Part shown: positions 32,920 through 44,341 of the stretch, in pieces
Layout of the letters: each line of letters begins with the position of its first letter
How positions within the stretch are numbered: position 1 is the stretch's first letter
From: Alopecurus myosuroides
Taxonomy: Eukaryota; Streptophyta; Magnoliopsida; Poales; Poaceae
Direction: 5' to 3'
DNA length: 64,000 nt
Assembly (NCBI GenBank): GCA_028641055.1
Contig: CM054058.1
Coordinates: 237,315,551-237,379,550, forward strand
The notes under the pieces: model-generated
Told to the model about the DNA's origin: nothing
Database searches by the model: none
Seen by the model: the letters and a program-made list of their open reading frames with translations, nothing else
Program-made: the position numbers and the translations under genes

Positions 32920-34880
32920 TCACTCCATGTCGTCATCTTCTCCATTGCCTTCCTCATCATTCTCCTCTTCCTCAGCTCCATCAGCACGTCCTCCAAGTCC
33001 AGCAGCATCAAAGTCATCTTCATCATCATAATACTCCTCATCTTCAACATCCGCTGGAGGAACCCCGAAGTAGAAGTCATCATCATGGATCTCGGGCATC
33101 TCAATGGGGACAAGATCAGAAGCAGCAAGATAGGAAGGATCGGCAGGCACATCAAAACCAGCAGCTCTGCGGTCGGCGTTCTGAATACGCCTAGTCTCCT
33201 TGGCCAACTCCCTAGCCTCATGGGCAATGGCCCTAGTGTCCTTGCACATGTTGAACATAGACTTGAAGAATTTTGCAATTCCACTAGAGGGACCTCAGAA
33301 GTGCCACTGGTGGAAGCAGAAGGAGTGGCCGTGGGGGACTTGGACTTTCCCTTAGCAAACTCCGGAATCTCATCACCATTGATCAACCGAGGAGCCATCT
33401 TCTTGAACTTGACCACCTCATACTTTTCCATGACCTCAATCCCCACCTTGGCATTTATGAACTTCTGAATAAGTGGGCCATAGGCGGGCTTCCTCTTCTC
33501 CATGACCCCTAGGCAAATCTCTCGGTAGATGAAGTCCATCACATCAATCCTCCTTTGGTTCTTAGGCCTAGTGAGGAACATGAGGTTCACCATGAAGGCC
33601 CTCATAGCGGAGAAATCACCGGCCTTGATCACAATGGAGGCACGGAAGATCTTGGAGAGCAAGTTGTAGTAAGGGTACATGTTGGAGTTGAATGGCTTAG
33701 TCTTGCCTTTGACATTGGGAGGATAGAAAAAGTCCAGGCTAGAGATGTCATACTCTGGGGCTTCATGAATCTTGTAGCCATGATCAGCATAGGTGGCAGT
33801 CCAAGTGTAACCCAAGGCCTCAGCAAACTCAGACAAGTTACTAGTGATCTTCTCCTCCCCACACATCCAAGTCATGGAGCGTCGGGCATCACCCGTGGCG
33901 TGGAGAGTGCAATAGAACTGAGCAATCAACTGAGGGCAATACTCACTCTCAGTGTTGTCAAACAGAGGAATCAAACCAAGCTTCTCCAGACAGGCATGCA
34001 CATGGCGGAGCTCTGAGTTCTTGTACCTATTATAGACGGCCATGTCAACCTGAGCCTGCACACAAGTAAGAGGCTGCTAGGTAGAATAGAACTCGTTCCA
34101 ACACTTGAACTGCAGATTTGTCCAGAACCGAGGATCCTCACATGTGGAATCAGGAAAGCGGTACAGGTTCTTCCGCTTGATGAACTTACACTGAGGAATA
34201 GAGCATTCTTTCAGATCAATATCGGGAACCCTCTCAGTATTATCATCATCACGAGATGCCCCACGAGAACCGGAAGAGCGACCGCTAACAGGGCGAGCAC
34301 CCCTCACAATAGTTTGCTTCCTTTTCTGACCAGTACGAGCTCCAGGACCTGAGAATAGAGGACAAAGGAGTAGCAAAGATAAGTGCATATGCCATACGGG
34401 TCAAAGGAACGCCGAAAGGTTTGGTTTAGTGCAAAAACTTGAATTTCTAGCAGCATCCGGAAAATTACGGAATGGTCCGGAATATTCCGGCTGGTCCGGA
34501 ATGGTCCGGAATATTCCTGCTGGGCCGGAATTTTCCGGAATATTCCGGGCTCCTCGATTTGATTCGAGGAACTTCCCAAAACTTCGAATTTTTGACTCAA
34601 CAACTAAACCAAACATCAAGGGATACCGAAAAGATGAACCTAAAGTAGATCTACGTGCTGGAAGTTGTGGGATGGTCACGATCTACGATTTGGATCTAAG
34701 TCTAGATTTGTTGAGTGGTTATACTAGATCTATGATAACATGGCATCTAGGTAGTGATTGGCAAGAAGAACACATTGATAGAACTTGGAACTAGATCAAA
34801 CCCTAGTTGAGATTGCATCTAGAACCAAAATCAACCAATCAAAACGAGAAATAATAGATGCCAAACAACATACCGTCCAT
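32920..34880 (-). pseudogene. Spliced accessory (post-pol) ORF of the Copia element, broken
   Basis: The minus-strand gene lies where SIRE-lineage elements carry their extra ORF. Exon 1 coding is only 7 nt (34880-34874, ATGGACG|GTATG). After a 525-bp intron ending TTCTCAG, exon 2 starts at 34348. The body contains SEFAEALGYTWTATYADHGY, DFFYPPNVKGKTKPF and LMFLTRPKNQRRIDVMDF, then an acidic tail (DDDFYFGVPPADVEDEEYYD). I see no signal peptide or transmembrane helix that would support an envelope role. Two breaks are seen: a TAG near 34077 and a frameshift near 33260-33280. Its function is unknown; the middle part resembles the grass 'plant transposon' ORF class. Confidence 0.68.
34455..34550 (-). 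promoter_or_regulatory. GAA/TTC array in the accessory-ORF intron
   Basis: A perfect four-unit heat-shock-element consensus, GGAAT-TTTCC-GGAAT-ATTCC, lies at 34527-34546. GGAAT/GGTCC units in 5-bp register fill the rest from 34456. It lies inside the 34349-34873 intron. Confidence 0.6.
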
Positions 34881-35018
34881 GGGGAAGTCCTTGTCCAAAG
34901 GAGGGATCCAACAATCCTCCCTAGGGGAACGGGGACGAAATCGACGAACTATGGTGGCTAGGGCACGGGAGGAGAGAAAGAAGTGGAGGAAAACCGTCCA
35001 CCCGTGCGTGCGGGGGGG

Positions 35019-35028
35019 TATTTATAAA
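35019..35028 (-). promoter_or_regulatory. Internal TATA box upstream of the Copia accessory ORF
   Basis: The minus strand reads TTTATAAATA. It lies about 140 bp upstream of the ATG at 34880, and a GAA/TTC array starts 13 bp further upstream. A start site near 34990 would give a ~110-nt leader. This suggests that the accessory ORF has its own promoter rather than relying only on the LTR. Confidence 0.6.
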
Positions 35029-35040
35029 GGAAAACTGCCC

Positions 35041-35120
35041 ATCCGGAATGGTCCGGAAATTTCCGGGGGCCGGAATGGTCCGGAAAAATCCGGATGGCCG
35101 GAAAATTCCGGCAGAAGCAG
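35041..35120 (-). promoter_or_regulatory. GAA/TTC array upstream of the internal TATA box
   Basis: GGAAT-GGTCC-GGAAA-TTTCC units at 35045-35064 and GGAAA-ATTCC at 35100-35109, with further GGAAT and GGAAA units between. The register is 5 bp. The composition is the same as in the LTR array, so the two promoters share a motif set. Confidence 0.55.
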
Positions 35121-35261
35121 CAAACAGCTCCAAATTTTCCGGAGGGCGAGTTTTGAACGGCTAGGAACGAAGTGTTGATGTGTGGAGTACGGCATATGCA
35201 TAGATGAACATGAGAGAGAACAAATAGAGCAAAACACAAGGGGTTAGGTTTCCTAGTCTTA

Positions 35262-38200
35262 TGTAACATCCCAAGTATGAAAATCTCCCTCCTAGATGTT
35301 TGTTTCGTGTTTTATTTTTGTTTTGCATCATGTCATCATATTCAGTTGATTTTTGTTTGCATTGTGTTGCATTTTATCTCATTGTTTCCATCTGTTTTCT
35401 TTTTGAAATTCGAAACAAAACATTCAAATCATTGTCATACTTGTTATGTTACTTTGAGTCAAATAAAAACTACAAACAAACAAACAATTTGTTCCACTAA
35501 AAATTGGAATCAAAACTTTAATTTTGGCTTAGGTTCATTTATTTCTTTTGATACCAAAATTTGCTCAAATCATTTAATTACCAAACAATAACATCAATTG
35601 AATTTATTTGGAAAAACAAAAGTTTGTTTTCAAGTGTTGTTGCAAAACGAAGCAATACCAAATTTATTCCAAATTTTGCTAACTCTAAAACCATTTGTTT
35701 ATCTCTCTTTATCCAAATCTGCAAAAAAAAAAGTAATAAACAGAAAAAAAATATATAGAGAGAGAGGGGGGGAAAGGCACCCAGCCCACTTTGGGTCCAG
35801 CCCAACCTGCCCTAAAGGCCCGGACCCCCCTTTCCCTAACCTCCTGTACGGAGCACCATCCATGGTGTCCACGTACAGGTTGAGAGAGGGGCAACGGTGA
35901 TCCGCACGCCAACCTCCTCCTCTTAAGCTCCTCGAGCACCCCCTCCCTCCTAACCCTAATTGCCCTCCTCCTCTTCCTCCCTCGCGCCGCTCTTTCTCTT
36001 TCTCTCCCCCTGTTCCTCCTTTCTCCTCCCGAGAGCACCTTCACCGCCTCCATTCTCCGGCGAGGCGCCGCCGCCACGGTGCCCTAGCACCCAAGCTAGG
36101 GCCGGGAACGGAAACCTCCCGGCTCCCTCATCCTCCCCGTGGCCTCGGTCTCCCCCGAAGCTCATCGGAGCCCCGCCGCCATCCGGTTGTTCGCCGGCCG
36201 CACCCCACCATCGACTCCCTCCGTTTCTCTCTGTAAGCAGTCCGCGCCTCCCTTCCCTCCTCCCTCTCCTTCCGTTCCGGCACGACCACCGGCGGCCAGC
36301 ACCGCCCGCATCCGTCCGCACCGCACGCCGGCAGCCGCGCACGGCCGCGGTCCACGGCGGGGCAGCGCACGCATCGCTCGCCCCGGCCTCTGTCCGCCTC
36401 GATCGGTACCTGCACGACTGAAAAAAAGTTCAGTTAAACTGTTAACTGACGGAAACACAATAACCTCAAACCTGCTCTGAACCTGTCAAGCAACCGAAAC
36501 CAGCCCAAGTGGCTAGCAGAACCGTGCGCCCAAGGGAAGGTCCCGGGATCAAATCCCAGGGGAGGCATTTGCCTCCCCAATTTTTTCCTTCTGCACGCCC
36601 AGCGCTGGGGCCCACTGTCATGGACCCTGGAGGCCACCTAGGCGCCACGCAGGCCTGGCCCCTACTGTCAGTGGCTGGGTATGCTCGCTGCGTGGTGCAA
36701 ATTGCTTTTCTGCACGTTTTCCTTCATTTTAAGTCAATTTTTATTACAGTTTAGTCCCTAAACTTCAAACCCAAATAACTTTTAAATCCCAACTCCAACA
36801 AAAATAAATAAAATATGTACACCGCACCAAATTAAATTCTCTATCTATCTATAGCATTTGTTTTCTGTTTTGAGTTTTCAAAATGCAATTCAAATTTGAA
36901 TTCAAATAATTCACTCGCAATTTGCTAAAATCCATAACTAATTCATTATTAATCCAAATCATGCAAATAAAATATGTTTTCCATACCATTTTAAATAACC
37001 TATTCAAATATAATTTTTGTTTTCTGTTTTGAATAATTAAAATTGCCTAAACAATTTAAATCTTGTTTAATTCAATTAAAACTTGTTTAATATTGTTTAA
37101 TTCATAATTAAATTATCCTAATTCCAATTTCAATATTTGAAACATGTAATCCAACTAAAATTTTGTGTTCTTTTCAAATATAAACTTTGTTATCTGTTTT
37201 GAAAAATTTAACTTGGTGAAAACAACAAATACTTGTGTGACAACCTTAAGGAACCAAAATTCCATAACTTGCTAAATAAATTTCCAAAATTGTTAAACCT
37301 TATTCCAAATTGGTTCTAATGTTGTTATTTTGTTGTTTTCCTCATCCATGCATCATACTAATTCACCCTCATCTGTTGATTAGTTGGAAAACAAATAATC
37401 TAACCCAAAATTCATGGTCTTTTCATATGCAACTCAAAATTGCATATGTGTCCATTTAATTTGTGTTACCATGTTAGCTAGTTTATTTTGATGCAACCAT
37501 TAACATGACATGCATCATCCCCATGATTGTGCACTATGCCATGATATTGATTGTTTATCTTCCTGCATTGTTTGTTTGCTTCTTCTCGGATAGACGACGA
37601 CGTTGATACCGACGATCCTTACGACACCCCTTTCTGAGGATCTAGCTCAGTACCAGGCTACTGGGTTTGCAGGCAAGTTATCACTCACATGAACCACTGT
37701 GTTCCTTTCAACATTGGTTACCGATACTTTTCCGTTGTCTATTTCTGCTGGCCATATGTATCGTTGCTTCTGTTACGATCCTATCACATGATACCCTGAA
37801 ACCATGATATTGCCTCACCTCCAGTCCTATAACCCCGTTGTTTGAGCCCGTGTCTTACTAGCATGCTTAGGGTTGTTTCTGCTCGAGTCTGTTACCCGTT
37901 ACTTTCTGTTGCTATTGCTATTATGTTCTATGGGCTCGATGTGTAAACAACAACCTGCTAATGCTTGGGTAATAATAATTTGATGTTAAGGCACCGGCAG
38001 GAGGCCCGTCGTGGTTTTGAGGCCTGCTAGTGTCGACCCTAAGTAGGAAAAGGGTCTTGTCTACTGATCCATGATGAGCGTGCTCACCGCATCCGGGTGG
38101 TGGTATGGAACCCCCCTCGGCTTTGATCTGATCCGCAGTTTGTCCGAAGAGCCACACTTAGTTCGGGTGTTCCATTTGGCTCATACGCATAAATGGGTCG

Positions 38201-39439
38201 CTCCCATGGTTACTGATGATGATGATGACGCACACATATAGGGCGAGGCCTGTAGTGCCGGGGTGTTGTGTCCTGCGGGAGTTTTGCACACCTGCGCTGA
38301 GTATTCGGCTGCGTGGCTGGGACCTTATAGCTCCGTGGCTCCTAGGACAGGCTGTAGTGATGGTTCGAGTCGTGTCGAGTCCACCTGAGTTTTAGTTGGT
38401 GGCTTGAGTGTGTACGGGTACTGGAGCACACCCTGCAGGGATGAATCTTCTCGAGAAGCCGTGTTGTCCGCGGTTATGTGACGACTTGGTGAAAGTACTG
38501 GCTAACAAGTACCCAGACAACTTACACCTAACTATAATAACTTGACTAGTAATAGGTTTATTGACACAATAACCTGAACCATCATTAATCCAACTGTGTG
38601 AGTTATCCTCGGATTGCTTCTTTGGATAAGGGGCGAGATCCAGGATGGGTTTTGTTTGGTGGTTAGCTGGTAGTTGGTTACGATACGCTATCTTATCTTC
38701 TTTCTGTTAGCCGGAAGTGGTAGTAACTCCGTAGTTGGTTAGAGCAGCCAGTTGCCGCATCTTTTATATCCCCTTTCTTCCGTTGAACCCAAAGCATCGA
38801 TGCTTGGTGTTGACGGGTTACACTTTGGTGAACTGTGAGTCTTGCTTGCCAGTACGTTGTTGTACTGACCCCTTTGGGGCTGTGGTTTACGCAGACGACG
38901 ATTTCGAGGATCCCCATGGAGGCTACTACGTGGAGTACGACGACGCTGTTGACGAGTAGATAGCGGACCCGGGCAGGATCCGACGATTTCGTGGATGGGC
39001 TCCGTTTTCCTTTCATTGCCGGCCTCTTAGGCCTATTTGGATTTGTCTGTACTCAGACCTGTTGAATGCTTCCGCTGCTATGTAATGATGTTATGTTGGG
39101 ACATGTGTCCTCTGGATGATTGTATTTGCTATTCTCTGCCTTAGTGAAGGCCATTTGCAATCTTATTTCAATCTTTTGTGTCTTAGAGATATGTTGTGGT
39201 ATCATTCCGTTTAACGCTGTTGACGTACCCTGCGTGATTGATATGAAGTACGTCGACAGTAGTGCCTATGGTCTCTAGTGGATAGTTTACATCGACGGTG
39301 GAATAGCAGGGCTTGTGTTGTCGCGCATAAGCGCAGGCCTACCAGGAAGCTGGGACGTGGGAGCAGTTATGCCCCATAATCCAAGCATCTGCTATCCAGT
39401 TCGGCCCGATGAGTATCCCCTAGAAACCAGGGTGCGACA
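35262..39439 (+). repeat. 5' LTR of the chromodomain element
   Basis: It starts TGTAACATCCCAAGTATG and ends CCAGGGTGCGACA. It contains a GC-rich C/T-rich block (35930-36420), a tRNA-like block (36502-36567), an AT-rich half (36720-37500) and a conserved 3' third. Apparent frames such as 35960-36421 or 38735-38959 recur in the 3' LTR and have no domain, so I do not call them genes. Confidence 0.95.
36502..36567 (+). other. tRNA-like block in the 5' LTR
   Basis: AGCCCAAGTGGCTAGCAG followed by GGTCCCGGGATCAAATCCC and GGGGAGGCA resembles a tRNA with an A-box-like start (GTGGCTAGCAG) and a T-arm-like stem (GGGATCAAATCCC). The B box is degenerate. The same position in the related solo LTR has a perfect B box. 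An identical copy is at 45584-45649 in the 3' LTR. Confidence 0.45.
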
Positions 39440-39441
39440 AA

Positions 39442-39454
39442 TGGTATCAGAGCC
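39442..39454 (+). other. Primer-binding site (initiator tRNA-Met type)
   Basis: TGGTATCAGAGCC starts two bases after the 5' LTR. It is the standard plant retrotransposon site complementary to the 3' end of initiator methionine tRNA, which primes minus-strand DNA synthesis. Confidence 0.93.
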
Positions 39455-39924
39455 TGTCTGCCTGTAGGATCCCTTTTACTGGTCGCAGTTGAGTCTAGAA
39501 ACTATTTTGTAGCTATAAAGGAAAAATGAAACGTGAGAGTAGGAATTCTGCCATTTTATTTCTTTCCCCACCCACCCTCCCTTTTCTGGTAAGGAAGTGC
39601 AACGTTGTTTTCTCTTTCTCATCTAAACTTTCAAGTTAGGATTTCACGTGTTCTGGGTTCTTCCGTAGTACCTTAGGAGTTTTGGTCGCGAGTTTCCCGA
39701 TGTTGCTTCAATATCATGTTTCTCTCAAGAACCTTTCGTCCATTGATGTATCCATTCCTAGCTATGTTTAATTATCCTTTCGTACTCAAACCATTTATGG
39801 TGAACGTTGAGGGTAGTATATGTTTGATCCATGCTACCTTCTTACCGTCTGAAGTAATCCTTTTAAGCACTTATATTGGATTTTGTTATCCGGTTAGTGT
39901 GTTAACCTTGGTATCCTCTTCAGG
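39455..39924 (+). other. Untranslated leader of the chromodomain element
   Basis: Non-coding leader between primer-binding site and gag. It should contain the packaging signal, but no specific motif is visible. Confidence 0.55.
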
Positions 39925-42900
39925 ATGGAAAGTGGTGACGAAGAACCCACACTGCCACCTGAGATGGGGAAAGTGCTGTCTCAGATGACACAAGTTATAA
40001 AGCAGATGCAGCAGAACCAAGACCTTGGGAGTAATGGCAACGCCCGTGTGTCTATTCGGGAGTTCCTTGAGCTCAATCCGCGCACGTTTGATACCGCCTC
40101 CGAGCCATTGGATGCTGATGACTGGCTCCGTGAAATGGACCGTACTCTTATGGTAGCTCATGTGGCTGACGAGGACCGTGTTCCTTACGTGACCTACCTT
40201 CTCCGTGGACAATCTATGTCTTGGTGGGAGAATTTCCAAGAAATGAGAGGTTCTAGTGTGGCAATCACATGGGAGGATTTCAAGCAAGCCTTCGTGCGCC
40301 ATCACATTCCCGATGGGCTCATGGAGAAAATGCGTGAGGAATTCTATTGTTTCACACAAGGCAGTCTGGACGTTCTCGAATACCAAAGAGAGTTCAATCG
40401 TCTGGCTCGCTACGCCGGAGATGAAATCTCCACGGAAGCGAGAAAGATGGCAAAGTTCCGCAGGGGTCTCAACCCGGAACTCAAGTATGCTCTCACCAAC
40501 GTCAAGGCCAAGAGTTTTGAGGACCTCGTCAACATCGCTCTAAATGAAGAGCATGGGCGCAAGTTGGTTGAGGAATCTCGTAAGCACTCTCGTGAACAGG
40601 CAAATCTCTCGAAAGCTATCATGCCTCCACAAAAACGGAGAGTTTGGGTTCCATATACCACTCCAACACCGCCCATCTGCTTGCCAAGCCCGGCAGAAAT
40701 TCTTCCCCGCCCTCCCACCCCAGTGGTATCTTCAGAAGGTGCTCCATCTCAGCCAAATCCAACAGCTCCTCGTTCTGCTAGTACGTGCTTCAAGTGCGGT
40801 CTATCAGGACATTACTCCTACAAGTGCCCGCAGAACAATCTACCATCACTACCTATCTCTAAGGTCAATCATGTGGTGGTACACACTCCTTCGCCTAGGC
40901 CCCGCAACAAGAACAAGTCTGTCTTGAGAACTGTGAGGGTGAACCATGTCAAGGCCCAGGGAGCAGAAGAATCTCCAGAGGTTGTAATGGGCACACTTCT
41001 TGTGAACTCGTTTCGTGCTAAAGTCTTGTTCGATTCTGGTGCTTCACACTCTTTCATCTCTCGATGCTTTGCAAACAACAGTGGAATCAACTTCGAACAG
41101 TTGTCTATCCCTTTCCTAGTGAAATCACCGGGATCTAGCTGGCAAAGCAATAAAGTTAGCCAGAACATCGAGATCACAGTTGGAAACCTTCCATTCCAGG
41201 CATCCCTGATAGCTCTCCACTCTTCAGATATTGATGTCATTCTTGGGATGGATTGGCTGGTAGCCAACAAAGCAGTCATTGATTGTCCTGCTAAGTCTGT
41301 CAAAATCACACACCCTTCTGGCCAGATAGTCTACTTCCATGCTGAAAATCCAGTTGCTCAACTCTACACTCTCAATGCAAATCCTCTACCATCTATTGAA
41401 ACTATTCCGGTGGTTTGTGATTTCCCCGATGTCTTTCCAGAAGAGTTGCCAGGAATGCCTCCTGACAGAGCAGTTGAGTTCGTGATCGAACTTGAACCAG
41501 GCACTGCTCCAATCTCTAAGCATCCATACAAGATAGCTCCTCCTGAACTGAAGTTGTTGAAGGAGCAAATCGATATGTACATGGAGAAAGGTTACATTCA
41601 ACCTAGTTCCTCGGCTTGGGGATGCCCAACTCTGTTCGTTGCGAAGAAGGATCAAACAAAGAGACTCGTGGTTGACTATCGTCCTCTCAACGAGAAAACC
41701 ATCAAAAACAAGTATCCAATTCCTCGTATCGATGATCTTTTTGATCAACTTGCTGGAGCCTCAATATTCTCAAAGTTGGATTTGAGGATGGGTTACCATC
41801 AAATAAAGATCAGAAAGGAAGATATTCCAAAAACAGCTTTCACCACTCGGTACGGTCTATATGAATACACCGTCATGTCCTTTGGTCTCACCAATGCACC
41901 GGCGACATTCTCTAGACTCATGAATTCTGTCTTCCATGAATACCTCGACAAGTTCGTTGTGGTATATCTTGATGATATTCTTGTCTACTCAAAATCCGAG
42001 GAAGAGCATGGAGAACATCTTCGTCTCACTCTCATGAAACTTCGCGAGCATCGTCTGTATGCCAAATTCTCCAAATGTGAATTCTGGATTCCAGAAGTTG
42101 CTTATCTTGGTCATGTCATCTCTGCCAAGGGCATAGCCATTGATCCAGAAAAGGTTAAGGCAATTGTTGATTGGAAACCTCCTAAGACGGTGAAGCAAGT
42201 CAGAAGTTTTCTCGGCTTGGCTAGCTATTGCCGTCGTTTCGTCCAAAACTTCTCAAAAATTGCCAAACCTCTCACTGATCTCACAAAGAAGGACAAGAAG
42301 TTCGTTTGGTCTCCACAATGTGATGAAAGTTTCAATCTCCTGAAGACTAAACTCACTTCTACACCAGTTCTGGTTGGCCCAGATACTACCAAACCTTTCC
42401 AGATATTCTGTGATGCTTCTCTCCAAGGTCTAGGAGCAGTTCTTATGCAAGAACGTCAAGTTGTGGCTTATGCTTCACGTCAGTTGAACGCCCATGAGCT
42501 CAATTATCCCACTCATGATCTTGAACTCGCAGCAGTTGTGTTTGCCCTCAAGAAATGGAGGCAATACTTGTTGGGTAATCGCACTGAAATCTTTTCCGAT
42601 CATAAGAGTCTGAAATACATCTTCACTCAACCAGATCTAAACCTCAGGCAAAGGAGATGGATTGAAAAGATCAAAGACTTCGATCTTACCATTTCTTACA
42701 CTCCAGGCAAGGCTAATGTTATGGCCGATGCTCTCAGTCGCAAGTCTTATTGCAATAATCTCATGATCATGGAAAGCCAACCTCCACTTCATGAAGAATT
42801 CCAGAAGCTGAACCTTGGTCTTGTTCCTCAAGGTTATCTTGCAAACTTGACAGCCAGTCCAACTCTCGAGGACAAGATTCGTTCTGAACAACTTCGTGAT

Positions 42901-44304
42901 GTTGAGATCAAGAAGATTGCAAATAACATCAAAGCAGGCAATGTGAAGTATGAGTGCTTCTCAATTGATGACAAGGGAACGGTGTTCTTTGAAGGACGCA
43001 TTGCAGTTCCTCAAGTTCAAAGTCTCAAAGATGTTATTCTCAAGGAGGCTCATGAAACTCCTCTCTCCATCCACCCTGGAAGTACAAAGATGTACCAGGA
43101 TCTTAAGACACTGTATTGGTGGTCTGGCATGAAACGTGAAATTGCTAAATACGTTTCTGAATGCGACGTTTGTCAACGTGTTAAGGCAGTTCATCAGAAA
43201 ACAGCCGGTCTTCTCCAACCGCTGAAAATTCCTGAGTGGAAGTGGGACATGATTGAAATGGACTTCGTCACTGGTTTTCCAAAGTCCAAGAAGGGCAACG
43301 ATGCAATCTTCGTTGTTATTGATCGTCTCACTAAAGTAGCTCACTTCTTTGCTGTCAAAGAAACAATATCAGCTAGCCAGTTAGCAGAACTCTACACAAC
43401 AAAGATTGTTCCTCTTCATGGTGTTCCTTTGGAAATAAGCTCAGACCGTGGAAGCATATTCACTTCGCATTTCTGGAAGAGTTTTCAAGAAGCATTGGGC
43501 ACCAAACTTCTGTTCAGCACAGCTTATCACCCTCAGTCTCAAGGGCAAGTCGAAAGAGTCAATCAGATTCTCGAGGATATGCTCAGAGCATGTGGTCTCT
43601 CCTTTGGCATGAAATGGGAGGAATGCCTTCCATATGCTGAGTTCTCCTACAACAACAGCTTCCAGGCAAGCCTAGGCATGGCACCGTTTGAAGCACTCTA
43701 TGGCCGCAGATGCAGGAGTCCAATCAATTGGTCTGGAGCTGGTGAACGTTCACTCTTGGGTCCTGACATTGTTAAGGAAGCCGAAGAGAAAGTTCGCATC
43801 ATTCGTGACAATCTCAAGATTGCTCAGTCTCGTCAGAAAAGCTACTATGACAGCAAGCACAGGGATATGATCTATGCACCTGGTGACAAGGCATATCTCC
43901 GTGTAACTCCCCTCAGAGGCACTCATCGTTTTGGTGTCAAAGGAAAGCTAGCACCGAGATACATTGGTCCGTTCAACATTCTCTCAAGGCGTGCGGAAAA
44001 TGCCTATCGTCTTGAACTTCCAGAAAAACTATCCAAGGTGCACGATGTGTTTCACGTGTCACAGCTCAAGAAGTGTTTCAAAGATCCAGATCGTGCAGTT
44101 GATCATGATTCCATTGAACTGCAAGATGATCTTTCTTATGAGGAGCACCCTGTTCGTATTCTCGATGAGACCGAGCGTAAGACTCGCAACAAGAGCACCA
44201 AGTTCTTGAAAGTGCAATGGTCGCATCATTCCGATAAAGAGGCAACATGGGAGACCGAAGAGGATCTTCGCAAGAAGTATCCGGACCTTTTCTCTTCTCA
44301 GTAG
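39925..44304 (+). CDS. Gag-pol polyprotein with chromodomain, intact (1459 aa)
   Basis: A single frame from ATG at 39925. Gag occupies about residues 1-285, with [20 protein letters not shown]. The zinc knuckle [14 protein letters not shown] is at 288-301. Protease has its active site at D370 ([10 protein letters not shown]). Reverse transcriptase follows, with YLDD at 681-684. RNase H is at about 820-945 ([15 protein letters not shown]). The integrase zinc site includes H1050 and C1080, and the catalytic triad D1113, D1174, E1210 has the normal 35-residue D-E spacing. A GPY/F-type segment ([19 protein letters not shown]) precedes a chromodomain at about 1405-1457 ([20 protein letters not shown]). 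No stop or frameshift is seen. Chromodomains are thought to steer integration to heterochromatin. All residue numbers are by counting. Confidence 0.96.
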   Translation: MESGDEEPTLPPEMGKVLSQMTQVIKQMQQNQDLGSNGNARVSIREFLELNPRTFDTASEPLDADDWLREMDRTLMVAHVADEDRVPYVTYLLRGQSMSWWENFQEMRGSSVAITWEDFKQAFVRHHIPDGLMEKMREEFYCFTQGSLDVLEYQREFNRLARYAGDEISTEARKMAKFRRGLNPELKYALTNVKAKSFEDLVNIALNEEHGRKLVEESRKHSREQANLSKAIMPPQKRRVWVPYTTPTPPICLPSPAEILPRPPTPVVSSEGAPSQPNPTAPRSASTCFKCGLSGHYSYKCPQNNLPSLPISKVNHVVVHTPSPRPRNKNKSVLRTVRVNHVKAQGAEESPEVVMGTLLVNSFRAKVLFDSGASHSFISRCFANNSGINFEQLSIPFLVKSPGSSWQSNKVSQNIEITVGNLPFQASLIALHSSDIDVILGMDWLVANKAVIDCPAKSVKITHPSGQIVYFHAENPVAQLYTLNANPLPSIETIPVVCDFPDVFPEELPGMPPDRAVEFVIELEPGTAPISKHPYKIAPPELKLLKEQIDMYMEKGYIQPSSSAWGCPTLFVAKKDQTKRLVVDYRPLNEKTIKNKYPIPRIDDLFDQLAGASIFSKLDLRMGYHQIKIRKEDIPKTAFTTRYGLYEYTVMSFGLTNAPATFSRLMNSVFHEYLDKFVVVYLDDILVYSKSEEEHGEHLRLTLMKLREHRLYAKFSKCEFWIPEVAYLGHVISAKGIAIDPEKVKAIVDWKPPKTVKQVRSFLGLASYCRRFVQNFSKIAKPLTDLTKKDKKFVWSPQCDESFNLLKTKLTSTPVLVGPDTTKPFQIFCDASLQGLGAVLMQERQVVAYASRQLNAHELNYPTHDLELAAVVFALKKWRQYLLGNRTEIFSDHKSLKYIFTQPDLNLRQRRWIEKIKDFDLTISYTPGKANVMADALSRKSYCNNLMIMESQPPLHEEFQKLNLGLVPQGYLANLTASPTLEDKIRSEQLRDVEIKKIANNIKAGNVKYECFSIDDKGTVFFEGRIAVPQVQSLKDVILKEAHETPLSIHPGSTKMYQDLKTLYWWSGMKREIAKYVSECDVCQRVKAVHQKTAGLLQPLKIPEWKWDMIEMDFVTGFPKSKKGNDAIFVVIDRLTKVAHFFAVKETISASQLAELYTTKIVPLHGVPLEISSDRGSIFTSHFWKSFQEALGTKLLFSTAYHPQSQGQVERVNQILEDMLRACGLSFGMKWEECLPYAEFSYNNSFQASLGMAPFEALYGRRCRSPINWSGAGERSLLGPDIVKEAEEKVRIIRDNLKIAQSRQKSYYDSKHRDMIYAPGDKAYLRVTPLRGTHRFGVKGKLAPRYIGPFNILSRRAENAYRLELPEKLSKVHDVFHVSQLKKCFKDPDRAVDHDSIELQDDLSYEEHPVRILDETERKTRNKSTKFLKVQWSHHSDKEATWETEEDLRKKYPDLFSSQ

Positions 44305-44319
44305 GAATCTCGGGGCGCG

Positions 44320-44341
44320 ATTCCTTCAAGGGGGGGCGTTT
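44320..44341 (+). other. Polypurine tract of the chromodomain element
   Basis: TTCAAGGGGGGGCGTTT lies directly before the 3' LTR start TGTAACATCC at 44342. Confidence 0.88.

Noticed and set aside
32062..34679. Proline/serine/glycine repeat peptides such as SGPFR and YSGPFR
   Set aside because: They are translations of the GGAAT/ATTCC DNA arrays in both LTR and intron, not a real repetitive protein.
32920..34880. Calling the Copia accessory ORF an envelope protein
   Set aside because: The position fits the so-called env-like ORFs, but I see no signal peptide or transmembrane segment, so only 'accessory ORF' is supported.
35960..36480. Alanine/proline-rich frames in the long Gypsy LTRs
   Set aside because: They recur identically in the 3' LTR and have no domain; they are LTR sequence with high GC.
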